Shown in pieces: positions 7,049-15,651 of a stretch of 21,945 nt of DNA. Origin of the DNA: an uncultured Candidatus Altimarinota bacterium (GTDB lineage Bacteria > Patescibacteriota > Gracilibacteria > BD1-5 > UBA2023). The DNA is taken from assembly GCA_938036655.1 (NCBI GenBank), contig CALHQS010000009.1, positions 1-21,945 on the forward strand, given 5' to 3'. A program made the position numbers and the translations under genes. Positions within the stretch are counted from its first letter, which is position 1, and every line of letters begins with the position of its first letter. The notes beneath the pieces were generated by a model that saw nothing but the letters and a program-made list of their open reading frames with translations, was not told the origin of the DNA and made no database searches.

Positions 7049-7108
7049 TTGTAAATTTATTTTTCCAATTTCTCATTCGTGGGGAATTTTATTTTTTAAT
7101 TTTTCATT

Positions 7109-7558
7109 ATGAATAAAAAATATCTTGCGATTATTGTACTCGCATTTTTGGGGATTATCAATGCGGCGTATCTTTCTCATCAGGCATATCTCGCGCTCAA
7201 CCCAGATATGCTCAGCTTTCTGAATGGAAGTTTTTGTGATATCAACGAAACTTTTTCTTGTACCAATTTTCTCGCGCAGCCAGAATCTCGCGTTTTCGGA
7301 ATTCCCTTTCCATGGATTGCAGCAGTAGTGTATCCAGTTATTTTTTTGCTCGCGCTCATCGGAAATGCTAAAAAATCTACACTCATCACCAAAACAATTA
7401 TGATTTTGGCTTTCTGTGGACTCGCATTCAACGGATATGTGATTTACAACGAAGCGACAATTGGCGTTTTCTGTCCGCTCTGTATGATGTGTACTGGATA
7501 CATTCTCACCATCGGAATTTTAGCAGCAATTATTCTCAAAAATAAAGAACTTAAGTAA
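7109..7558 (+). CDS. VKOR-family disulfide-generating membrane oxidoreductase
   Basis: 149 residues with four or five hydrophobic segments. It carries the two redox Cys pairs of bacterial VKOR proteins: loop cysteines Cys43 and Cys51 (FCDINETFSCTNFL) and the quinone-side CPLC (residues 122-125) in the last helices. RVFGIPFPWIA is the family's conserved loop. VKOR re-oxidises a DsbA-like partner and passes electrons to quinone. Unlike many bacterial forms it has no fused thioredoxin domain, so a separate partner is needed; none is seen here. It is followed 8 nt later by thrS in the same operon. The Cys-rich proteins at 1413-1981 are plausible clients. Confidence 0.88.
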   Translation: MNKKYLAIIVLAFLGIINAAYLSHQAYLALNPDMLSFLNGSFCDINETFSCTNFLAQPESRVFGIPFPWIAAVVYPVIFLLALIGNAKKSTLITKTIMILAFCGLAFNGYVIYNEATIGVFCPLCMMCTGYILTIGILAAIILKNKELK

Positions 7559-7566
7559 TTTTTTCT

Positions 7567-9450
7567 ATGGACCTCGCAACAAAAAAACATTCTCTCGCGC
7601 ATATTATGGCGCAAGCCGTAAAAGAACATTTTCCTGATGCCAAACTCGGAATTGGACCTGCAACAGACGACGGATTTTATTATGATTTTGATTTTGGTGA
7701 TGCGGTCATCACAGAAAATGATTTGAAAAAAATTGAGAAATCAATGAAAAAAATCCTTTCGCAAAAACAAAAATTCATCCATTTTCATGTTTCGTACGAC
7801 GAAGCTCGCGAAATTCTCAAAGTGATGAACGAAGAATTTAAAAATATTCTCATCGACCGATTTGAGAGCGGAAATTTCAAAAATGAAGAAAAACTCGAAT
7901 CTGGAACAATTGGCTTTTCTATCAATACTTCCAAAGGAAAATCGAGCGAATATTATGCGAAAATTCAGGAATTTTTGAAAGAAAAAAATTTCTATGATTT
8001 TGCAGAATTGGATGGCGATCAGGTAAAAAATCTCAAATTTATCGATATGTGTGCTGGACCGCACATTGATTCGACCGCAGAAATTGATCCAAACAGTTTT
8101 GCGCTTGCCAGAATCGCTGGTGCGTATTGGCTTGGTGATGCCAAAAATCAGCAACTCACTCGTATTTATGCGTACGCATTTGAGACGGCTGAAGAATTGG
8201 ATGCGCACCTCAAAATGCTTGAAGAAGCCAAAAAACGCGACCATCGAATCCTTGGAAAAAAGATGAAATTGTTCACGATTTCAGATTTGGTCGGTTCAGG
8301 ACTTCCCCTTATTCAGCCTCGCGGGATGATTATTCGAAAAGCGATTGAAGATTATCTCTGGTCACTCCACGCAGATAAGGGTTATGATCGCATCTGGACA
8401 CCTCATCTCGCCAAGGAAGATTTGTATATTACTTCAGGTCATGCTGGGCATTATCTCGAGGATATGTTCTCGGTTTGGGGTGGAACTTCTCAGGAAAAAT
8501 TCTATGTAAAACCAATGAATTGTCCGCATCATATGCAACTTTTTGCGGATAATCAATTTTCATATCGCGATATGCCGATTCGTTATTTTGAACCAGCAAC
8601 TGTGTATCGCGATGAAAAAACGGGACAGCTTTCTGGACTTACACGCGTTCGATCTATCACGCAAGACGATGGACATCTTTTTTGTCGCGTAACGCAAATC
8701 AAGGACGAAGTTTCGACGATTGTGGAAATTATCAAAGAATTTTACAAAACATTCGGGCTTTTGGATGGATATTGGGTTTCTCTTTCTGTTCGCGATCCAG
8801 AAAATTTGGAAAAATATTTGGGTGATGAAAGCGTTTGGCAAACGGCCGAAAAAGCACTTGAAGATGCTGCCAAAGCAAATGACCTCAATTACAAGCGAAT
8901 GGAAGGTGAGGCGGCGTTCTATGGACCAAAATTGGATTTTATGTTCAAGGATGCGATTGGTCGCGAATGGCAACTTGCGACAATTCAGTGTGATTTTAAT
9001 CTTCCGAATCGTTTTGAACTTTCTTTCAAAAATGAAGAAGGCCAGGAAGAGCGTCCAGTGGTGATTCATCGCGCGATTTCTGGAAGTCTGGAGCGATTCA
9101 TGGGGATTATGATCGAGCATTTCGCGGGCGTATTTCCGCTCTGGATTGCGCCAGAACAGGTGCGAATTGTGCCAGTTGGTGAAGCGTTCGTGGAATATGC
9201 TGAAGATGTTTTTGTGGAAATGAAAAAACACGGAATTCGCGTCAAGCTCGATGATTCAAGTGATTCCCTTTCCAAAAAAATCCGAAACGCTGAGACGGCG
9301 CATGTAAACTATATTCTCGTGGTGGGTGAACAAGAAAAAAATTCTGGAACACTTGCCGTGCGAAATTACAAAACCAAAGAACAAACTAATGAAAGTATTG
9401 CGGATTTTGTCGCGCGAATCCAGCAAGAAATCAACGCAAAAGAACTATAA
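7567..9450 (+). CDS. thrS: Threonyl-tRNA synthetase without TGS domain
   Basis: 627 residues, class II enzyme that attaches Thr to tRNA-Thr. The N-terminal TGS domain is absent: the protein begins almost at the editing domain, with HSLAH (His8, His12) and CAGPH (Cys162, His166) forming the deacylation site. The editing domain carries a lengthened segment (about residues 98-155, FESGNF to QVKNL), which explains the near-normal length. Catalytic-site zinc ligands are Cys319 (MNCPHH), His370 (DDGHLF) and His501 (VIHRA). Motif 2 is RYFEPATVYRDE and motif 3 includes SGSLERFMGIM. The C-terminal anticodon-binding domain begins near WIAPEQVRIVP. It has dozens of glycines and no TGA. Confidence 0.97.
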   Translation: MDLATKKHSLAHIMAQAVKEHFPDAKLGIGPATDDGFYYDFDFGDAVITENDLKKIEKSMKKILSQKQKFIHFHVSYDEAREILKVMNEEFKNILIDRFESGNFKNEEKLESGTIGFSINTSKGKSSEYYAKIQEFLKEKNFYDFAELDGDQVKNLKFIDMCAGPHIDSTAEIDPNSFALARIAGAYWLGDAKNQQLTRIYAYAFETAEELDAHLKMLEEAKKRDHRILGKKMKLFTISDLVGSGLPLIQPRGMIIRKAIEDYLWSLHADKGYDRIWTPHLAKEDLYITSGHAGHYLEDMFSVWGGTSQEKFYVKPMNCPHHMQLFADNQFSYRDMPIRYFEPATVYRDEKTGQLSGLTRVRSITQDDGHLFCRVTQIKDEVSTIVEIIKEFYKTFGLLDGYWVSLSVRDPENLEKYLGDESVWQTAEKALEDAAKANDLNYKRMEGEAAFYGPKLDFMFKDAIGREWQLATIQCDFNLPNRFELSFKNEEGQEERPVVIHRAISGSLERFMGIMIEHFAGVFPLWIAPEQVRIVPVGEAFVEYAEDVFVEMKKHGIRVKLDDSSDSLSKKIRNAETAHVNYILVVGEQEKNSGTLAVRNYKTKEQTNESIADFVARIQQEINAKEL

Positions 9451-9451
9451 A

Positions 9452-9480
9452 AATTCCCCCGATTTTGGGGGAATTTTTTT
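9452..9480 (+). terminator. thrS terminator
   Basis: AATTCCCCC (9452-9460) and GGGGGAATT (9467-9475) form a 9-bp GC-rich stem followed by a T-run. Confidence 0.92.
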
Positions 9481-9485
9481 GTTTT

Positions 9486-9513
9486 TTGACATTTGATGGT
9501 TTTTTTATATAAT
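9486..9513 (+). promoter_or_regulatory. Perfect-consensus promoter of the candidate RNA / R-M unit
   Basis: TTGACA (9486-9491), exactly 16 nt, TATAAT (9508-9513). It is the best promoter in the window and has no start codon of a convincing gene for almost 290 nt. Confidence 0.8.
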
Positions 9514-9519
9514 TTGATG

Positions 9520-9763
9520 GCTAAAAATATATTTACAACTTTCAACTTAAAAAATAATAAGGGCATACAAAAAGTTTGCTCGTTCTTTCTATTTTTTAGG
9601 TTGAATAATGTATTTTTAGCAAAACACATAAGGCTTTTTGGTGCCCTTTTTGTTTTGCTGAAATCATTGTTCAACCATCTATATCTTTACCAAATTTTCA
9701 TTATAGAAACTTTGGTTATTTCCAGTAAAATTTTTTAGCACTTACTTAAGTGCTTGTCTTTTT
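9520..9763 (+). ncRNA. Candidate structured RNA with long hairpin and possible pseudoknot
   Basis: Transcription should start near 9520. Segment B (9599-9610, GGTTGAATAATG) pairs with B' (9665-9676) with one mismatch. Segment C (9614-9626) pairs with C' (9651-9663) over 13 bp with one G.U. Together they give a hairpin of about 25 bp with a 24-nt loop. That loop contains A' (9634-9648), which is complementary to A (9559-9574, AAGGGCATACAAAAAG) upstream apart from a small internal bulge, so A-A' would close a pseudoknot. A second copy of TTCAAC (9541-9546) could compete with B' for B, allowing a switch. The element ends at a terminator-like hairpin. No known RNA family is recognised. A transposon-end relic is an alternative reading. 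Confidence 0.5.
9737..9763 (+). terminator. Terminator at the end of the candidate RNA
   Basis: AGCACTT (9737-9743), loop ACTT, AAGTGCT (9748-9754), then TGTCTTTTT. Confidence 0.65.
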
Positions 9764-9770
9764 AAAATCG

Positions 9771-9798
9771 CACTTAAGGTTTATTTTTAAGTGTTTTT
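9771..9798 (+). terminator. Second hairpin just before mod
   Basis: CACTTAA (9771-9777) pairs with TTAAGTG (9787-9793), followed by T5. It shares its stem sequence with the hairpin at 9737, so the two can exchange partners. It ends 3 nt before the mod start codon and could control entry of RNA polymerase or ribosomes. Confidence 0.5.
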
Positions 9799-9801
9799 AT
9801 T

Positions 9802-11256
9802 ATGCAAAATTTTACAGAGCAAGAACTTTTAGCTCGTATCAAGGAACTAGAAGAAGAAAATCGAAACCTTCGCAATGATAAAAAATATGGGCTCATTTGG
9901 GAAGATAAACCTGAGGAATTCAATGAAAAATCTCGCGATTCTTTACCAATTCTTCAAGAAGATGTAAGCCTGAGAATTGATGATTCGGAGAACAAACCAT
10001 ACAATATTATTATCGAATGAGATAATTACCATAGCCTTTCTACGCTCAGTTACACGCACCAAAGAAAAATTGATGTGATCTATATTGATCCGCCATACAA
10101 TACTGGAAACAAAGATTTTATTTACAATGATAATTATGTAGATAAAGAAGATTCCTATAGGCACAGCAAATGGCTCTCTTTCATGAGCAAAAGACTACAA
10201 TTGGCAAGAGATTTATTAACAAGAGAGGGTTCAATTTTTATCAGCATTGATGATAATGAGCAAGCAAATTTAAAATTACTTTGCGATAAAATTTTTGGAG
10301 AAAACAATTTATTAAAAACCCTAGTTTGGGAAAGTGGAAAGCCTTTTTGATTTAAGGCTACAAAAACAACTTGGCCTCGTATACATGAATATATTTTGCA
10401 TTATGCTAAAGATATAAATAACATCTGATATAATCCCACATATACAGAAATTGTTTCATCTACATGAGAAAAAATTTTAACCTGAAGCTTAATAAAAGTT
10501 GAAACAGATAAAATTTATTCAATGGATTTTATTCAAGGCGCCAAGGAAAGTGTTGTAAAATATGGACTAGAATCATTTGGCTCCTGACAAAAACCAATAA
10601 AGTTAATTCAGAAATTTATTCTTGCTGGATGAAACAAAAATTCCACAATCCTCGACTTTTTTGCATGATCAGGAACCACTGGACATGCAGTTATGGAACT
10701 TAATAAAGAAGACGGATGAAATAGGCAATTTATTCTTTGTTCAAATAGAGAAAACACAAAAGAAAATCCAGAAAAAAATATTTGTCGTGATATAACTTAT
10801 GAAAGAAACAAAAGAGTTATACAAGGCTACACAAATGCAAAATGAGAAAAAATAGAATGACTCTGATGAAATCTGAGATATTATAAAACAGAGTTCATTC
10901 CCAAAAATAAATCTATTGATGACTTAAGAGATAGTTTTATTAACAAATGTGATGATTTACTTTGTATAAAAGAAAATACATTTACAAAAGTAAATTTTTG
11001 AGAAGAAATTCCAGAACTCAAAATTTTTAAAAATAAAAATAATTTTACAGTGATTCTATATGACATTGACCTATTTGAATTACTTAAGAATAAACTTCGA
11101 TTATTTGGGCCGAGCGAACATATATCACTCTATCTTTTTACCATGAGTCACCCAGAGATTTTTGTAGATGAAATCCAAACGATTCACTCAAATACTGATC
11201 TCAAAAATATTCCTGATGATATTCTGGAGGTATATCTTAAAATTTTTAACGCGTAA
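9802..11256 (+). CDS. mod: Type III DNA methyltransferase subunit (N6-adenine, Mod)
   Basis: 484 residues assembled through 14 TGA-Gly codons; a standard scan sees only scraps. DPPY (residues 96-99, DPPYNTGNKDF) precedes the SAM motif FFAGSGTTGH (near residue 289), the order of beta-class amino-methyltransferases such as Type III Mod. The motif I glycine itself is a TGA (10666). The N terminus is a short coiled coil (ELLARIKELEEEN). The region between the two motifs should hold target recognition. Twelve of the 14 TGA fall between 10348 and 10867. It is rather short for a Mod. The res gene starts 3 nt after the stop. The product methylates the recognition site and gives specificity to the complex. 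Confidence 0.92.
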
Positions 11257-11259
11257 AAT

Positions 11260-13788
11260 ATGATTCAGTTAAAAAATTATCAAAAAGATGCAGTCGATGC
11301 ACTCTTACGAAAGACGCGAACCCTTCTCGGAAAAGGTCAAAATAAATCATTAGTTTTTCAAGCCCCAACTGGAAGTGGAAAAACTATTATGATGCAAGAA
11401 TTCTTGCGAGAATTCTCCGCTGATGATTTGGAACAAAAATACGCATTTCTCTGGATTTCTATTGGTGATCTGGCTAAGCAGTCCAAAAAATCTTTTGAAA
11501 AAAATTGTCACGATTCCAAGCTGATTTTTTCCAATCTGAGCGATGTCAAGGATCAGATACTTCGCGACAATGAAATTTTATTTATCAACTGGGAAGCCAT
11601 CAATAAAGTAGATAGAAAAACGGGTGAATGGAAAGTTCTTGCCATGCGAGAGAATGAAACAGGTGAAAATTTGCCAAATTTTCTTCAAAATACACATGTA
11701 GCCAACAAAAAAATTATTCTCATCGTAGATGAATCGCACAGAAATCTCGACACCCCAAAAGCACAAGAGTTAATCCAAAATATTATTAAGCCAGCATTAC
11801 AAATCGAAGTCTCCGCAACGCCAGACAGCACAAATATTGATGAGATCGTAAAAGTCACTATTGAAGATGTGATCCAAGAATGAATTATCAAAAAAGAAGT
11901 AATCATCAATGAAGGTATGGCAGATATTTCTGATGATACCGAGGGGACAAATGAATTTATTCTCAAAAAAGCTCTTGAAAAACAGGCACAATTGCGAGAA
12001 CACTATGAGCAACTAGGAATTCCAGTTAATCCCCTTCTTCTCATACAACTCCCATCGGAATGAGAAAAGACGACAGAGTTAGATACCAAGAAAATTGATC
12101 ATATCTGTTTTTTGTTGCGCGATAAATTTGACATCACTTTTGAAAATAAAAAATTGGCCATTTGGCTCTCAAACGACAAAACCAATAAAGAGCTTATCAA
12201 TATCAAGAACTCGCCAGTTCAAGTACTGATTTTTAAACAAGCCATCGCAACAGGATGGGACTGTCCTCGTGCGCAAATTCTCATTATGTTCCGCGATATT
12301 AGAAGTATCACTTTTGAGCTACAAACCATTGGGCGAATTTTGCGTATGCCAGAACAGCGACACTATATGGATGATATACTTAATAAAGCATATATTTTTA
12401 CAGATCTGGAACGTGCACAAATGGGGGTTGGCGAAAGTGCCAAAAATATGATCAAGATTTTAAACGCTACTAGAAAAGATACTTATAAAAATCTTGGACT
12501 TCGGTCATTTTTCAAATCTCGCTCAGATTATAATGATATTGGCCGATCTTTTTATGAGCATTTTACAAAAATATTTTTACAAAATATTGATGCAATAGCA
12601 GATGAAAATGCAAGAGATGCGAATTTGGAGATTCTTCGCCAAGCAATTGAAATAGAGAATACTCATCTCGAAAATATTCTCATGAGTGATGGGAAAATTT
12701 TGGTTGATATTGATAATCATACATGAGAACCTATTTTTGCCCAATGAACTACTTCGCGCAAAACAGAAAGTGAAATAATTAAGATTGAATGTGACAATTT
12801 TATAAAATCACAAGTTCGCCCACAATTTGGGAATATCGCGCGTAGTTATAGACCTATTTTAGAGGCCATCTACTCCACTTTGAAAAAATATTTTTTCTGA
12901 GAAGTGTCCAAAACATATTTACAAACGATCGTATTAAAAAATCAGGATTTTTTCCATGAAATACTCACAGAAATCAAAAATTCCTATGTAGCAATACATC
13001 AACAAGAAGTACATAAAAAAGAACAAGAAAGCGAAGTAATAGAAACTTGGGAGGCACCAATTCATAGAAGTTTTGGAGAGTCAGCTCAAATGGGAAATTA
13101 TCAAAAATATATTTATTCTCCGGCTTTTATAGAATTTGATAGTGAAATCGAAAGTGCTTTTGTTGAAAATTTTTTGGAAAAATCTGATTTGGTAGAATTC
13201 TGGCTCAAAAATGGAATCGGTCAAGAATCTTTTGGAATCAGGTATACAGACGAAAATAACAAGATTCGTACATTCTATCCAGATTTTATCGTTCGTTTTG
13301 TGAATGGAAGTATCGGAATTTTTGATACAAAAAGTGGCTACACTTTATCTGATGGAAATACACGAGCCCATGGATTGCAGGAGTTTTTAGTGAAATATAA
13401 TTCATCTTCCAGAAAAATCATGGGTGGAATTATTACACTCAACTCAGCAAATCAATTTTGCATTAATAAAATTCCAAACTATGATGTTTGAAATATAGCG
13501 GATTTTGCAGTTTTTAATTATACATATATACAAAATTTTGATTTTTCTGTCTATCAAAATAATGAGCAACAAAGCATTCTGTCTGATGAGTACAGAGACG
13601 AATTAGAGTCATTATTACAAGAACTTCAACAATCCCTCAATGCAGTTTACAAAGAATTTAATGATTTTGTGGAACAAGATCGTGAAAATTCTGGAGATTT
13701 TGATATCGGAAAGCGTGCTGAATTGAGAAATAACATTGACATGGTGGAGCAACGAATTCATGGCATTGAACAAGAATTACTAGTCTAA
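11260..13788 (+). CDS. res: Type III restriction subunit (helicase-nuclease, Res)
   Basis: 842 residues through six TGA-Gly codons (11881, 12061, 12724, 12745, 12898, 13489), ending at TAA 13786-13788. It is an SF2 translocase with Walker A APTGSGKT (residues 35-42), DESH motif II (residues 157-160), motif III SATPD and motif VI QTIGRILRMPEQ (near 355). The C-terminal PD-(D/E)xK nuclease shows PD (674-675) and DTK (689-691). A coiled-coil tail of about 95 residues follows (ELESLLQELQQSL). In Type III systems Res needs Mod to cut DNA between two head-to-head unmethylated sites. All key motifs are intact, so the system looks functional in a code-25 host. In a standard-code host it would be cut short at residue 208. 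Confidence 0.93.
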
Positions 13789-13812
13789 TCTTCCTATACA
13801 GGAAGATTTTTT
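13788..13812 (+). terminator. Terminator of the R-M operon
   Basis: ATCTTCCT (13788-13795), loop ATAC, AGGAAGAT (13800-13807), T6. It begins on the last base of the res stop codon. Confidence 0.9.
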
Positions 13813-13831
13813 ACATCAGATTCTTTTCATT

Positions 13832-13860
13832 TTGACAAAACAAAATTTTTGTGCTAAAAT
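13832..13860 (+). promoter_or_regulatory. Promoter of the cell-wall enzyme gene
   Basis: TTGACA (13832-13837), 17-nt spacer, TAAAAT (13855-13860), 20 nt before ATG 13881. Confidence 0.75.
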
Positions 13861-13880
13861 AATAAAAATAATTTTTCAAT

Positions 13881-15464
13881 ATGTCTATCGAAAACCTCAA
13901 ACCAAATTTGGAGGCCTCCCCACAAGCAGAAAATCCTCCAAAGATGCCACCCGATCATCCTGAAAAACAAAATCTTTTTGGAAATATTTCTGATACCCTT
14001 CGGACGCTGAGTGAAAGCTTTTGAGGGCTTTTTGGACTCAGTGAAAACGGAAAACCCAATAAATTGCAAGAATTTTTTTCGAAAATTCTTGGGATTTTTG
14101 GCGGCATCGATATTGAAAAAGGCGTAACAATCGAAAAAATTGAAGATGTTCAAAAAGTGCGTGAAGCCTTTCGGCCGATTATTGATCTGAATGATACGGC
14201 GATTGAGCTCAAACCAGGCGATTTTATCCGATACAATAAAGATTTGGGGACAGTGGATTTTTATCCTGCGGATTCTCAAGAAAAATCTGGACACAGTTTG
14301 ACACCGAATGGAATTGTCCCGATTACCAAGCGTCAAATCCCAGTCCCAAAGGCCGAGGACACCAACAAAGAAATTCAGCTTAGTGGTGATCTCGAAAAAG
14401 GCGCTACCATTACTTCCAAACAACTTGCACACTATATTACGCGGCGTGGACCAGCCAAAACAGGCGCAGATAGTTGTGGAACGGCTGTTGATGTGCTTTT
14501 GAACGACTTTGGAATCAAAAATGTTGCCCCAAAAACTGGCCGCCATGGAAAAAATTGGCAAAGTTTCCTAGAAAAAGATCCACGATTTAAACGTGTTGAA
14601 GTGAATAGTTTGGCAGATATCCCTGAAGGCGGAATTATGACCTATAATGGCCGTGGAATGCTTAATGGAAAACTCAATGGAAGCGCCATGAATCAAAAAT
14701 TTGGGCATGTGGAAATCAAAGGAAGCAACGGAATGTTTTATAGTTTTTACGCGAGCAATAATCCTGGTGGTTCTGCCAAAGAGCCTCAACTACACAATAA
14801 TTTTGAAAAATGGAAGCAAGCGACAGGATTTACGGGCGTGTATGTCCCAGTTGCTCTCACAAAAGCATGAGCTACAAAACATGAGGCCACAACGCAAATG
14901 AATACTCCAACAGAGACTCAGTCAGTAGTAGCGCAAGCTCCTCGCGAAAATAAAAATTTTCTAAGCACACAACTCAATTCTTTGCGCGCAAAATGATTCT
15001 CGTCCGGCGAACAAGCCATTATCGTTTCTTCAAAGACGCAAACCGCCTATCTCGTAGATTATCACGGAAACATCGCAAAATCGTACCCTGTTTCAACTGC
15101 AAAAAATGGTATCGGAAATTCTGATAATTCCGAGCAAACACCATCTGGAACGCTTGAAATCAGTCATAAAATCGGTGGGAATGCTCAAAAAATGACGGTT
15201 TTTAAAGGAAAGCGTGCGCAAGGAATTACGAATCTCAAAACCGTCGACAAGGATGAAGATAATATCACTTCTCGAATTTTGACGCTCAGAGGTCTTGATT
15301 CTGCGAATCAAAATGCGGAAAATCGAAGCATTTATTTCCATGGAACAGATGAGGAATTTTTGATTGGGAAGCCAGCTTCTCATGGCTGCATTCGTATGAA
15401 AAATGATGATATTATTGAACTTTTTAGCCTCGTAAAACATCGTACAAAAGTACAAATCGCGTAA
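13881..15464 (+). CDS. Two-domain cell-wall enzyme: papain-like domain plus L,D-transpeptidase
   Basis: 527 residues through three TGA-Gly codons (14022, 14868, 14994). The C-terminal domain (about residues 372-527) is a YkuD L,D-transpeptidase with SHGCIRMKN and catalytic Cys503; such enzymes make 3-3 peptidoglycan crosslinks. The middle domain (about 175-330) shows DSCGTAVDVL (Cys199) and FGHVEIKG (His276) followed by a YSFYAS strand, the Cys-then-His order of CHAP/NlpC-type amidases. The first about 60 residues are Pro/Asn-rich and the protein has no signal peptide or obvious membrane anchor. The domains are joined by a Thr/Gln-rich linker (near 331-370). It is a single-gene unit with its own promoter and terminator. 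The middle-domain call is weaker than the transpeptidase call. Confidence 0.85.
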
Positions 15465-15467
15465 AAT

Positions 15468-15492
15468 AAAAAATCCCTTTTTAGGATTTTTT
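15468..15492 (+). terminator. Terminator of the L,D-transpeptidase gene
   Basis: AAAAAATCC (15468-15476) pairs with GGATTTTTT (15484-15492). The T-run merges into the first operator palindrome. Confidence 0.8.
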
Positions 15493-15575
15493 ATTGCTAA
15501 TATTTGCAATAAAAATTTTTCAGGAAAAATTTTCCCTTATTGAAGCCAAAATATTATTACAAAAATTTGCAATAA
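15491..15575. promoter_or_regulatory. Paired 22-bp palindromes upstream of the HxlR gene
   Basis: Palindromes at 15491-15512 and 15554-15575 share half-site TTATTGC and centre AAATATTT-like sequence; their starts are 63 bp apart (about six helical turns). The middle carries TTTTCCCTTAT. The same arrangement recurs at 19080-19162. The second palindrome ends 28 nt before the -35 of the HxlR gene, suiting an autoregulatory site. Confidence 0.6.
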
Positions 15576-15603
15576 TTATTATTTAAAAAATAAACAAAAA
15601 ATT

Positions 15604-15631
15604 TTGCAAAAAAATATTTTTCCAGTATACT
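15604..15631 (+). promoter_or_regulatory. Promoter of the HxlR gene
   Basis: TTGCAA (15604-15609), 16-nt spacer, TATACT (15626-15631). The -35 itself contains the operator half-site TTGCAA. Confidence 0.6.
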
Positions 15632-15651
15632 GAGCGAAATTTTTTGAAACT

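Noticed and set aside
8560..9231. 223-codon minus-strand ORF inside thrS
   Set aside because: It is a shadow of a highly conserved gene and is rich in His, Phe and Asn as expected of an antisense frame.
9493..9738. 81-codon ORF in the gap before mod
   Set aside because: Its start overlaps the -10 box, and its codons follow the inverted repeats of the hairpin; no protein resemblance.
10018..13491. TGA as selenocysteine or tryptophan
   Set aside because: Sites align with Gly (FAGSG, HEM-G), there are far too many for selenocysteine, and Trp is encoded by TGG as usual.
13854..14561. 235-codon minus-strand ORF opposite the L,D-transpeptidase gene
   Set aside because: It covers the promoter and the coding start of a gene with clear domains, and no motif was recognised.
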